From assembly GCA_040954595.2 (NCBI GenBank), contig CM082583.2:4216001-4280000 (forward strand): a stretch of DNA of 64,000 nt. The letters are read 5' to 3'. Below, piece after piece: positions 25,401 to 30,559 of this stretch. Under the pieces are notes generated by a model that was given only the letters and a program-made list of their open reading frames with translations, made no database searches and was not told the DNA's origin. Numbering within the stretch: position 1 is the first letter of the stretch; each line of letters opens with the position of its first letter. Both the position numbers and the translations under genes were made by a program. Origin of the DNA: Balanoglossus misakiensis. Its lineage: Eukaryota; Hemichordata.

Positions 25401-28161
25401 AATGCATCGTTCATTCGGATGTTTCATTTTTTTACGGCCAGGTGCTGAATAATTTGCGTAATTTTATAACGGATTTATTCATCTATCTTGACGTGTCATT
25501 ATTTTTTTTCTATAGGCGAACGAAGGAAGATGTTCTCTATGCTTTCACCACTGTCTATAAATAACGTCAAAAAGGAGACGATTGCTTATGGAGATCCTGT
25601 AATACTTGTAGGCTGGAATGGTGTGGTGAGCCAATATGACGACTTCTGGGGCATTTTCTTCTCTAGCGAGAATGTATTTGATAAAAAACATCTTAGATTC
25701 CAGTTCGTTAATGACTACAAGACAAACGGAATGCCTGTCATGTTTGGGGATGATATTATGATAGCTGAACTCCCTAGGGATGACGCTGAAAACACCCATA
25801 CATTCTTGATGCAACCTCTTCCAGCTTACCTAACTGTACCAGCCGGTAAGTACCGTGGAGGGACACATGTGTTGGGGCAGGACCTGCCTACTCTTTTCGA
25901 AACAACTGAGATCCCTTATATTTCGTTCACGGGCTTGACTTTATTCTGTGTGTGCTATTTTGTTGTTGCCTGTGTTTCGCTGCGTTGTATATTAGTTCAT
26001 TTTCTTGGAAGAGGGCGAGCACGGTAAAACAAATTCTAAGAACCTTGACAAAATGATATATTTATGTCAGGAGGGAGCAAAACTCCGAATGTGGCGAACA
26101 TTATAAACAGCTGTCGATGTTCACAGACGAATCCACGAGTTCTCCCATAGTTCCTGACATGTGACAGTCTGTCGTCAATCACGTGCTGGGTCGAGTTGTA
26201 TCGCAAGTAGGACATACAAGCAAATGACGTCATTTTCTTTCAAATCGGACACCAGAACTAAGCCTAACACATCGTAATTTTTTTCTGCTCTCAGACCAGG
26301 AACATTGGCGCATTAGGCTTCACAATTGTTTTTTGTTTTGTTTTTTTCTTAGAGGGATACGATCGATACACCGGCCATCAAATGCTTTTTGCAGCCATCT
26401 GCTTCATTGTACGCTGGTTTACCGAGCTGTGCTTTGACGATTCTACGATCGCCGTTCGATCCAAACCCTACGACAGTGGCTCCACTAACGCTTACGTGTG
26501 GAACATCACAAAGGCTGACATCAGAGGTCTGATTCCCCAACCAAGCCCGACGCCTCTGTCAGGGCTGGAGACGGTCGACTTCGTAACATTAGAAGACCTG
26601 AAGAGTCTTTCTGTGAAGGTGAAATTTACACGACCCGTAAGGAGGAGGACTACCGTACCCGACACAGTGGCAGATGAGGTAAGCCACGAATTTGCACCCA
26701 TTTTGGTAGTCTGGTCCCCTGCCCCAAGTCCACCGCTGGCTGCGCTACGCTTTCCTTTAGCGTAGCGCAGCCAGCGGTGGGATTGGGGCAGGGGACCAGA
26801 CTACCATTTTGGTTATACATGTACAATGTATTGAGCGTAGTTTTAGCATGTAGATATTTAATGTTTGGACAGCATCCTATGTCAGTGCCCATCTTAGATG
26901 CTCCCCTGATTATGCAGAAAGCAAATGTCATAAAATTTGTTATACGTGTATAGCACTGTAGATCTAAGTGGGATATGGTGAGTGTGACGTACTTTGACAC
27001 TATGATGATCTGTCATTTAAACATTACATTAATTTGATTGATGAATTAATTGATTGATTGATTGGTTGATTGATTTGTTGGTTGGTTGATTGATCGAGTG
27101 ATTCATTGATTGATAACTTTGCTAACTTACATCTTACAATGAAAGAATTGCTTTTTTCTTCATTTACTATCTTTCTTTGCAGTCGCCCAATGTTGGTTCC
27201 TTACCTGGCTACGATGCACGAGAGCTGATCAGTAGTGATTTCAATATCCGGCTGAAACGGGGACAAACGCAAGAGTATTCCCCGGTACAGCAGTATTTTG
27301 TATATGGAGGACGAGAGACGATCGAATTTCAACTGAAAGTGGTTTTCCAGGTGAAAGTACAAGACGGCGACACCATCCGACTAGATCTCTCTGACCAGGT
27401 AAAGTATAATTGCCATTGTCGTCGTTAGGATCATTGTCGTCTCATGTATAGAGTTTGCATTAAAACTAACTTGGCAACAGCATACGTATACAGTTGGCCA
27501 AATGTTAGCTCCGGTGTCCAGTATAACAGTGCCTTATTAACTAAGTCTAGAATAAATATAAATAGGCTCTTACCCAATCACGAAAACTTTGTTTTTGGCC
27601 AGATAATTAGCTTCATTATGTAAGATAATCATTATTGGACCTGATCTGATGTCATCTTGACCTTCACAGATCGTAAGTGAAGACAGTGATGAGTTAGGTG
27701 GTGAATTGTTCGTGGAAGAGGATTTATATCTGGAGCCGTCGTTTACTGTTGAAATTGCGGATGCTTCTTCGCTCTTAACAAACGACGAGGAAGGCCTGAA
27801 GAACGACAACTTTACGCTCAGGGTGAACTTCAACAAGCCAGTGGTGAACAGCGAGAGAGAACTGCCCAAGATATACGACTTCGAATTGCTCGACGTCTAC
27901 AAGCAGCCCGTGAGTGGCATGATACTACGCGTCGAACAGGCTCGCACCGGCTGCAGCTCCGGGAACATACAGCCTTGCCCGACTGATTTCAACATCGTGG
28001 TGTCCACGTCGTTTCTCGACGGGCAGCGTAAGTTCTACTTTGACGTTGCGTCGGCCCGCTTGAAGTCGAAGAGCGACTTCACGTTTGTCAGTCAGCAACA
28101 AACACTAATTGATATCGATGAGGTGATCCAGGAATCCGAGCCCGACGAACCAGAGGCATAA
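1388..28161 (+). CDS. Giant secreted multidomain MACPF (perforin-like) protein, 30 exons, 2,294 aa
   Basis: Exons: 1388-1646, 3156-3260, 3744-4064, 4682-4978, 5616-5779, 10015-10189, 10683-10730, 10992-11214, 11581-11855, 12307-12524, 12661-12802, 12951-13154, 13801-14092, 15688-15764, 16158-16489, 16903-17044, 17656-17842, 18445-18624, 19217-19306, 19706-19806, 20108-20277, 20968-21757, 22118-22389, 22894-23095, 24801-24937, 25250-25367, 25516-25845, 26353-26678, 27183-27398, 27670-28161. All junctions are GT-AG, phases agree throughout, and the total of 6,885 nt is divisible by three. Order: signal peptide, EGF, two FN3, kringle, PAN-like, PLAT-like, furin-type site, C-type lectin, DNRLRE-like, TSP1-like repeats, MACPF, beta-rich tail. 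There is no C-terminal membrane anchor, so the product should be secreted. MACPF proteins oligomerise and insert beta-hairpins into target membranes; the adhesive modules would supply targeting. A role in defence is inference. The architecture matches no named protein I know. Confidence 0.88.
2459..2679 (+). other. Open frame in intron 1, possible alternative terminal exon
   Basis: The frame from 2425 to the TGA at 2677-2679 is open. An acceptor-like GGCAG at 2454-2458 would enter it in phase 1, which exon 1 supplies, giving 72 codons before the stop. The predicted sequence has a CPC pair and mixed composition rather than a low-complexity look. If used, it would give a short secreted isoform of about 159 aa. 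No homology recognised; chance remains likely. Confidence 0.2.
3156..3260 (+). CDS. MACPF gene exon 2: EGF-like domain
   Basis: 35 codons in a 1-1 phase exon with six cysteines. The core CDDGINGDGECHC matches the C-x-DG-x-x-G-x-G-x-C-x-C spacing of stabilin/fasciclin-type EGF repeats. The acceptor TTCGCAG and donor GTAAGT flank it cleanly. Confidence 0.85.
   Translation, partial: NVTVVWKCVTMGSTAMESAIVVTKNSMKEIVVST
3329..3640. repeat. (ACAT)n/(CA)n/(ACAG)n compound microsatellite
   Basis: Starts about 70 bp after the exon 2 donor. An ACAT run is interrupted by CA dinucleotides (about 3401-3455), returns to ACAT, then changes to ACAG. Such arrays also form part of the Helentron/pearl-like element near 52.9 kb. 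Long reading frames across it on both strands are artefacts. Confidence 0.97.
3744..4064 (+). CDS. MACPF gene exon 3: fibronectin type III domain 1
   Basis: 107 codons, phase 1-1. It starts with a proline-rich FN3 opening (PPSPDVRV), then ITWQQ (B-strand Trp), VSYKVEYRV (C strand) and FYIFRITAVHQQG (the F-strand Tyr-x-Phe-Arg pattern). One module in one exon. Confidence 0.9.
4229..4404. repeat. Dispersed repeat, copy 1 (intron 3)
   Basis: About 175 bp that aligns with 11901-12072 in intron 9. Shared blocks include GACTACCCAGAT, CTTGAAATTTTCACAAAA, ACTATGTC and CGCGCTTGATTT. A short related block (CACCGCGCTCTATTTT) occurs near 19540. The class of element is unknown. Confidence 0.7.
4682..4978 (+). 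CDS. MACPF gene exon 4: fibronectin type III domain 2
   Basis: 99 codons, phase 1-1. FN3 hallmarks: PGNLRVQIV, LAWDTP, VLGYIVQMM, YRFRVAARNRLGIGPWS. It is closer to the family consensus than the first FN3. Confidence 0.93.
5616..10189 (+). CDS. MACPF gene exons 5-6: kringle domain split by a 4.2-kb intron
   Basis: Exon 5 (5616-5779) gives the kringle first half: ECFNN, DYRGSQSET, YDCIKW. Exon 6 (10015-10189) gives the second half: NFCRNPRG, AWCYA, ECDVG, DPCPS. The six cysteines fall in canonical kringle order. Exon 5 enters in phase 1, the internal intron is phase 0, and exon 6 leaves in phase 1 through the donor GTAGGT, so the pair is a 1-1 module. Kringles bind proteins, often through lysine. 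Exon 6 lacks its own start codon and is easily missed. Confidence 0.9.
5905..9260. mobile_element. Nested Helentron/pearl-like non-autonomous elements in the kringle intron
   Basis: Two heads share GCTGCAAGCAGC (5908-5919 and 7946-7957). Between and after them lie diverged core repeats of about 215-240 bp that recur on blocks such as GTCAAAGGTCACCTGAGGTC and ATAATTAATGAG. Two tails follow at 9170-9198 and 9221-9252, each a perfect hairpin followed by TAAAAA. GGGCACAAGC of the second head recurs exactly in the first tail, and GGGCCCAAGC of the first head resembles GGGACCAAGC of the second tail. That order suggests one element inserted in another. The Helentron/pearl assignment rests on structure (core repeats, 3' palindrome, linked microsatellites). 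Confidence 0.6.
9261..10014. other. Remainder of kringle intron
   Basis: Short frames only. I see no conserved protein or RNA gene between the repeat tails and the exon 6 acceptor (TTTTCAG at 10014). Confidence 0.4.
10220..10339. mobile_element. MITE copy A with AGACTCTCTCACAGCCC-type inverted ends
   Basis: Terminal inverted repeats at 10220-10237 and 10321-10339. The interior (ACGGTTCGCTACAAGGCTCT, then GCATGGACGGCGAGAGG) matches the reverse complement of 32432-32570. It lies 30 bp beyond the exon 6 donor. Confidence 0.85.
10683..10730 (+). CDS. MACPF gene exon 7: 16-codon linker exon
   Basis: A 48-nt 1-1 phase exon with acceptor TTGCAG and donor GTAAGT. It encodes KCAPGLMLSSTGTRDC, so it carries a cysteine near each end and probably forms a small disulphide-closed linker between the kringle and PAN-like units. 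Only the phase-1 frame is open. Confidence 0.72.
10992..11855 (+). CDS. MACPF gene exons 8-9: PAN/apple-like domain
   Basis: Exon 8 (10992-11214) and exon 9 (11581-11855) join in phase 2. The PAN/apple signature spans the junction: DVCYHECIQ, then GCEAFAYS and LRLCTLFSN, with the typical C-x3-C, C-x2-F-x-Y and C-x-L spacing. Additional cysteines (GEICTCSF, TYACAH) precede it. PAN modules bind proteins or carbohydrates. The second half (about 45 residues after the last cysteine) is unassigned. Confidence 0.75.
11901..12072. repeat. Dispersed repeat, copy 2 (intron 9)
   Basis: Partner of 4229-4404, same orientation, about 70 percent alike by eye. Confidence 0.7.
12307..12802 (+). CDS. MACPF gene exons 10-11: PLAT-like beta-sandwich
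   Basis: Exon 10 (12307-12524) and exon 11 (12661-12802) join in phase 0 and form a 1-1 module. The start YTINITISMAPDSGMYISII and the later block with IEVDTFTITFEGDWC resemble the strand pattern of PLAT/LH2 domains, which bind lipid or membrane-associated partners. The match is weak. Exon 11 ends in a Cys-rich stretch (CGDGDY, ECPQRAC). Confidence 0.55.
12951..13154 (+). CDS. MACPF gene exon 12: linker with furin-type cleavage motif
   Basis: 68 codons, phase 1-1. The body (VFAKFHGFACSFVGYTG, FFGWCPLTP) is unassigned. It ends with a polar stretch, DTNRQRRAAEE, in which R-Q-R-R fits the furin consensus R-x-K/R-R. Cleavage here would separate the EGF/FN3/kringle/PAN part from the lectin/MACPF part. 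Activation by cleavage is inference. Confidence 0.8.
13273..13650. repeat. (TCTG)n then (TGTA)n compound microsatellite
   Basis: About 140 bp of TCTG units followed by about 240 bp of TGTA units, in intron 12. Frames through it on both strands are artefacts. It is the reverse-complement class of the ACAT/ACAG array at 3.3-3.6 kb. Confidence 0.97.
13801..15764 (+). CDS. MACPF gene exons 13-14: C-type lectin domain with EPN motif
   Basis: Exon 13 (13801-14092) and exon 14 (15688-15764) join in phase 2 and form a 1-1 module. C-type lectin hallmarks are KTWHDAVDTC, DFWINGYNSG, PWEAGEPN, CLQLW and KKKFICQ. The EPN triplet is the mannose-type sugar-binding motif. The usual WND partner is replaced by FDDDSC, so calcium-dependent sugar binding is plausible but not certain. 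In a secreted MACPF protein this is the obvious candidate for target recognition. Confidence 0.9.
14715..14855. mobile_element. Long foldback element in intron 13
   Basis: Arms of about 50 bp run from GCAATAAAACACCCCCAGCC at the left to its reverse complement at the right edge, with only one or two mismatched bases. The short spacer is itself partly palindromic (CGCACTCGCTATCGCTCGTGCG). It looks like a young foldback MITE. Confidence 0.9.
15841..16005. repeat. Dispersed repeat family, copy 1 (intron 14)
   Basis: Related to 24065-24223 and 33730-33915 in the same orientation, sharing TTTTGTGTGTCTA-like starts, AATTCCTGAA and CAACAATAACAATGGCCGT-like ends. Confidence 0.55.
16158..17044 (+). 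CDS. MACPF gene exons 15-16: DNRLRE-like domain
   Basis: Exon 15 (16158-16489) and exon 16 (16903-17044) join in phase 0 and form a 1-1 module. The pattern AMLDFNIEDM, VEEVILALNF, WTRTAVSG, a Trp before the second exon, GRYGVMIRAL and the closing RPRMKLKVQ follows the DNRLRE/CBM96-type beta-sandwich. The exon 15 start at 16158 (TTTCCAAG acceptor) is chosen because it keeps the phase; the stronger-looking acceptor at 16167 would break the frame. Confidence 0.68.
17518..17586 (+). CDS. Possible cassette exon, 23 codons, lysine-rich
   Basis: Bounded by a strong acceptor (CCTTTCAG) and donor (TCT|GTAAGC), open in the required frame, with length 69 nt and phase 1-1, so it can be included or skipped without breaking the protein. 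It encodes a PKKKK cluster followed by a short hydrophobic run (FQASFWIAF). It is left out of the 2,294-aa count; inclusion would give 2,317 aa. Confidence 0.45.
17656..19806 (+). CDS. MACPF gene exons 17-20: thrombospondin type 1-like repeats
   Basis: Exons 17656-17842, 18445-18624, 19217-19306 and 19706-19806 join through phase-2 introns and the block as a whole is 1-1. The first repeat starts GPWSECTQ with ACAGGLQSRKVSC. A cysteine-rich middle (CRNTGGCGIG) follows. A second clear repeat starts TDWSECSDDCGGGYVAR and ends KCQNYSG. The W-S-x-C and C-G-G-G motifs are TSP1 hallmarks. TSP1 repeats precede MACPF domains in complement C6-C9, a parallel in domain order but not evidence of orthology. 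Confidence 0.85.
20108..20277 (+). CDS. MACPF gene exon 21: helical lead-in to MACPF
   Basis: 56 codons, entering in phase 1 and leaving in phase 0. After GCDVWESLQ the sequence is rich in Gln, Ala, Leu, Arg and Lys without prolines over most of its length and should be helical. It is probably the start of the MACPF fold. Confidence 0.82.
20313..20670. mobile_element. MITE with ~68-bp inverted ends flanked by TTAA
   Basis: Left arm from TTAAAGGGACAAAGTC and right arm ending GACTTTGTCCCTTTAA are inverted copies over about 68 bp with a few mismatches. TTAA at both edges is what piggyBac-type insertion would leave. Length 358 bp, in intron 21. Confidence 0.8.
20968..22389 (+). CDS. MACPF gene exons 22-23: membrane attack complex/perforin domain
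   Basis: Exon 22 (20968-21757) and exon 23 (22118-22389) join in phase 1. The domain opens with GYLGRGYDIFFGNP and DPGFRQ, a start seen in secreted MACPF proteins. The MACPF signature FGTHYTQTVLMGG is at 21622-21660. Two Gly/Ser-rich segments that in this family convert to membrane hairpins are present: one around GSYSGLFASGSF, the other spanning the exon junction with FSASASFKM. Both lack charged interruptions. The family assembles ring-shaped pores. The length, about 350 residues, is normal and no key motif is missing. Confidence 0.96.
22894..25845 (+). CDS. MACPF gene exons 24-27: post-MACPF beta-rich and Cys-rich region
   Basis: Exon 24 (22894-23095) starts YQSYCGRI and contains FGDVVHFIMDSTDG. 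Exons 25 (24801-24937) and 26 (25250-25367) form a 1-1 pair with a PAN-like cysteine pattern (DVCEERC, SNCKAG, GFCILF, YHWSCYNEF). Exon 27 (25516-25845) is a 1-1 exon with AYGDPVILVGWNG and DFWGIFFSS. Exons 24 and 27 share a G-D-x-V-x-hydrophobic pattern, compatible with related beta folds. No family assigned. Confidence 0.78.
23096..24800. other. Intron 24 of the MACPF gene
   Basis: 1.7 kb without recognisable coding sequence. It carries a dispersed repeat at about 24065-24223 (relatives at 15841-16005 and 33730-33915) and a GTCCCTTTAAT block near 24360 resembling the end of the TTAA-flanked MITE at 20.3 kb. Confidence 0.5.
26353..28161 (+). CDS. MACPF gene exons 28-30: C-terminal beta-rich region and stop
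   Basis: Exons 26353-26678, 27183-27398 and 27670-28161 join in phase 0 and form about 344 residues without recognised homology. Strand-like alternation is strong (KSLSVKVKFTR, IEFQLKVVFQVKVQ, NFTLRVNFNKPVV). Exon 28 has a short hydrophobic run (MLFAAICFIV) too short and too close to Arg for a membrane span. The protein ends in an acidic tail (ESEPDEPEA) at TAA 28159-28161, with no GPI or transmembrane signal. Confidence 0.88.
26704..26806. mobile_element. Foldback element in intron 28
   Basis: Arms of about 47 bp, beginning TGGTAGTCTGGTCCCCTGCC and ending with the complement, enclose only a few bases (CTTTCCTTT). One arm has a partial copy at 39463-39504 (GCGCAGCCAGCGGTGGGA), so it belongs to a family. 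Confidence 0.92.
27027..27118. repeat. Degenerate (TTGA)n tract
   Basis: Imperfect TTGATTGA/TTGG units in intron 28, upstream of the exon 29 acceptor. Confidence 0.85.
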
Positions 28162-28552
28162 AGTCCGTCGGACATGATACACTCTGCTGCTGGAGAAATA
28201 TAACAACAATTTATAAGTGACGCTGATTATTGGTCACGTGTTTTAGCCTAATTTTCTATTATACTCTGTTCATATGTAGCAGCGATGAATCACTTCGCCG
28301 TAGCTATTTTTCTTTGTCTGTATAAGTAAACTTAGTAACAGTTTGAACGTTATCCTTGAGTTGATTTCTCATCTTTGGGTTACGAATGTTTTATGCATTC
28401 ATTCCGACCGAACTTCTACTGAAATACGTATACTATTCCTGCGTACTAATTTTCATTGAAAGTAGTCCATGTGTTGACAGGCCAGAGATGTCTGTGTTTC
28501 TGTATCTTGACTTTCAGATTGACTGCATTGTATTGTTAGATTTATACTTGAC

Positions 28553-28558
28553 AATAAA
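28553..28558 (+). terminator. Polyadenylation signal of the MACPF gene
   Basis: AATAAA about 390 nt after the stop codon, the first canonical hexamer downstream; defines a probable 3' UTR of about 0.4 kb. Confidence 0.65.
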
Positions 28559-28679
28559 CATTTACAAACAATAACACCCTGATACCAAATGACGGGTCAT
28601 TTTCATCAACATGTGTTGGGCAAATCTTAGCTGTGGCAGTGCAGCATTAAAGATATACAGGTATAAAGGTATAGACATT

Positions 28680-28926
28680 CAGACAGACAAAATCATTCAA
28701 TGTCAAACTCTAGGCATACATAAACATTAAACGGTCTCTTTCCACAAACTGGAGTCTTGATTATACACTACAACGTTATTTTAATATATGAATAACATGA
28801 ACAGTCAGTCAGATAGAATCATTTAATGTCAAACACTATGCAGATATAATCATAAAACAGACTCTTTTAACAAACAGAAGGCCTAATCAAACACTACAAC
28901 GTCATTCTAACATAGAAGTAACGTAA
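28680..28926. repeat. Tandem duplication (~120 bp x 2) between convergent genes
   Basis: Copies at about 28680-28801 and 28802-28926 share CAGACAGACA/CAGTCAGTCA, AATCATT-AATGTCAAAC and ACACTACAACGT-ATT. They occupy the 3' UTR region of the minus-strand neighbour. TTTAAT at 28822-28827 reads ATTAAA on the minus strand and could be its polyA signal. Confidence 0.8.
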
Positions 28927-28946
28927 TGTTATATGTTGGTATATGC

Positions 28947-30494
28947 CTACAATTCATCGCGGTCGGGGAGATAGTATTTGCAGTAGTAGTAATGAGTATC
29001 TTCGTGGCGTCTGTAAGAGCAGTACAGAATATCAGCAGAAAGGGTGATATCTCCTGGAGGATTCCAGTACATTTCCTTAGACAATCGCTCAGGACATTTC
29101 TGTAAGGGGATCATTAGTGTAAATTAATTATTCGAAAATTCACGATGCTTCAAGCACTGTCAATGAAGTATACTGAAGCACACCTGACGGAAAGCCAAAT
29201 GTTCACATTTTCGATGTAAACCAGTGTGTGAAAGTTCGACAACTCACTGTAGTAAGAGATAGAAGAAATGATAAGTTGACTGTATTTCATGACTTTCTTT
29301 GGTCAAAAATTTCTGTCTTGGTAGCTAGCATATTAAACTCATTCAACGTTTTTCACATTTTGTTATTTTTTCAGAATGACCGAATATCACTTTAGCTTAT
29401 GAACTTCCATTTCTTAAACATGGCAAAAATCGGCCATCTTGAAATTGTGTCGACCATATGAGATTTTCATTACTCACTTAGGTAGCTTAAAACCTATTTA
29501 AGGTGAGGAGAATTCTCGCTGCCTTAAATAGGTTTTCACTTGTTGCTAGGGGGTCAGAATTCTATTCGAGGCAGCGAGAATTATGTGTGGGTATCAACTG
29601 GAACTCAACCTGTCTGTCTAAGTCACCAAATAAGTGGACCATTAAAGCTAAAAGCACTCGGATTTTCCGTTCCCGCCCTTTCTTTGATGTGTATAGTAGT
29701 GTTCTGGAAGGCAGATGGTGCAGGCAACAGAGGACGCCATCGCAATAGAACATGCGTTTTACTTACAGGCATTTCCTTGCTGATCGCTACAAGAATGTTG
29801 TTGGAATATAATTCAACTGTCCCGTTAAAACATTCATTCGCCCACACTCCATCGAGTTTTGCGCCCTGCAACAAATCAAGGTTAGGAAACAAACCACTGT
29901 TACTGATTACATTCATGTCCGTCGACGTAGACGTTTTCTTGCTCCCAGTCTTGGAAACATTCGGGGAACGTAAACAACAAGCAAAATACATAAGACAGAG
30001 ATGGAGTAGACACATTGACAAAGTCGTACAGGAAATTAAACAATTAATTGTACCGCGCCACAAACAATGTTGAAAAGTGTCCAATTAAACTTCCAGAAAA
30101 AAATTAAAGTGCTCCATAAACCCATATTCGGGAACTGGAAAACGCAATAAGATTCGACGTCGACACAATGTAGGGCGATGCTTACAAGGTTTGCTGTTTC
30201 CAATTTGTCCCTCACCACATTCACCGTTCGAAATGACTTAGTTGGTCCGATGAATTCCCCAACAACCTTGAAGACGGGGTACGTTTTGATCGGTGATTCA
30301 TTCTCCACAATGCCCGGTATGTCCATCAGTTCGTCGAAGCACGCAACGTTTTGGGTGCCGACTATATTGATTACAGCATCGTCGTACATTCGCAAATCAG
30401 CTGATCCACACACCCATTCGCTTGAGTGGTACGGGTGTTTGACACTAGCACTCACGACTGACAAAAAGAGTGATATACGCCACAGCCACTTCAT
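28947..30494 (-). CDS. Secreted six-cysteine protein with C-terminal RDEL, 3 exons, 186 aa
   Basis: Exons on the minus strand: 30494-30186, 29865-29767 and 29099-28947, all GT-AG and all phase 0, giving 103+33+50 codons and a TAG. The N-terminus MKWLWRISLFLSVVSAS is a signal peptide. The mature part has six cysteines (WVCG, VACF, NECF, KCPE, LYCS, YYCK), enough for three disulphides, and one Asn-Gly-Thr glycosylation site. The last residues are PDRDEL; RDEL is an accepted variant of the KDEL ER-retrieval signal, so the protein may reside in the ER rather than leave the cell. No family recognised. It is convergent with the MACPF gene. Confidence 0.8.
29489..29580. repeat. Inverted repeats in intron 2 of the RDEL gene
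   Basis: AAAACCTATTTAAGG at 29489-29503 pairs perfectly with 29522-29536, and AATTCTCGCTGCCT (29510-29523) pairs with AGGCAGCGAGAATT just beyond. The overlapping inverted repeats suggest a small foldback element. Confidence 0.8.
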
Positions 30495-30515
30495 CTGCCG
30501 GTAGAAATGTTAACA

Positions 30516-30523
30516 CTTTTATA
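30516..30523 (-). promoter_or_regulatory. TATA-like box upstream of the RDEL gene
   Basis: TATAAAAG on the minus strand, 22-29 bp before the ATG at 30494. This is very close for a leader, and the ATG is also preceded by a splice-acceptor-like CGGCAG, so either the leader is minimal or an untranslated first exon exists upstream. Confidence 0.35.
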
Positions 30524-30559
30524 AAAAATGGCACCGTCGAGTGTTACATTGCATTTGTT

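Noticed and set aside
29540-30073. 177-aa plus-strand ORF
   Set aside because: Overlaps the minus-strand RDEL gene and an inverted repeat; no domain, and exon 2 of the minus gene explains the conserved part.
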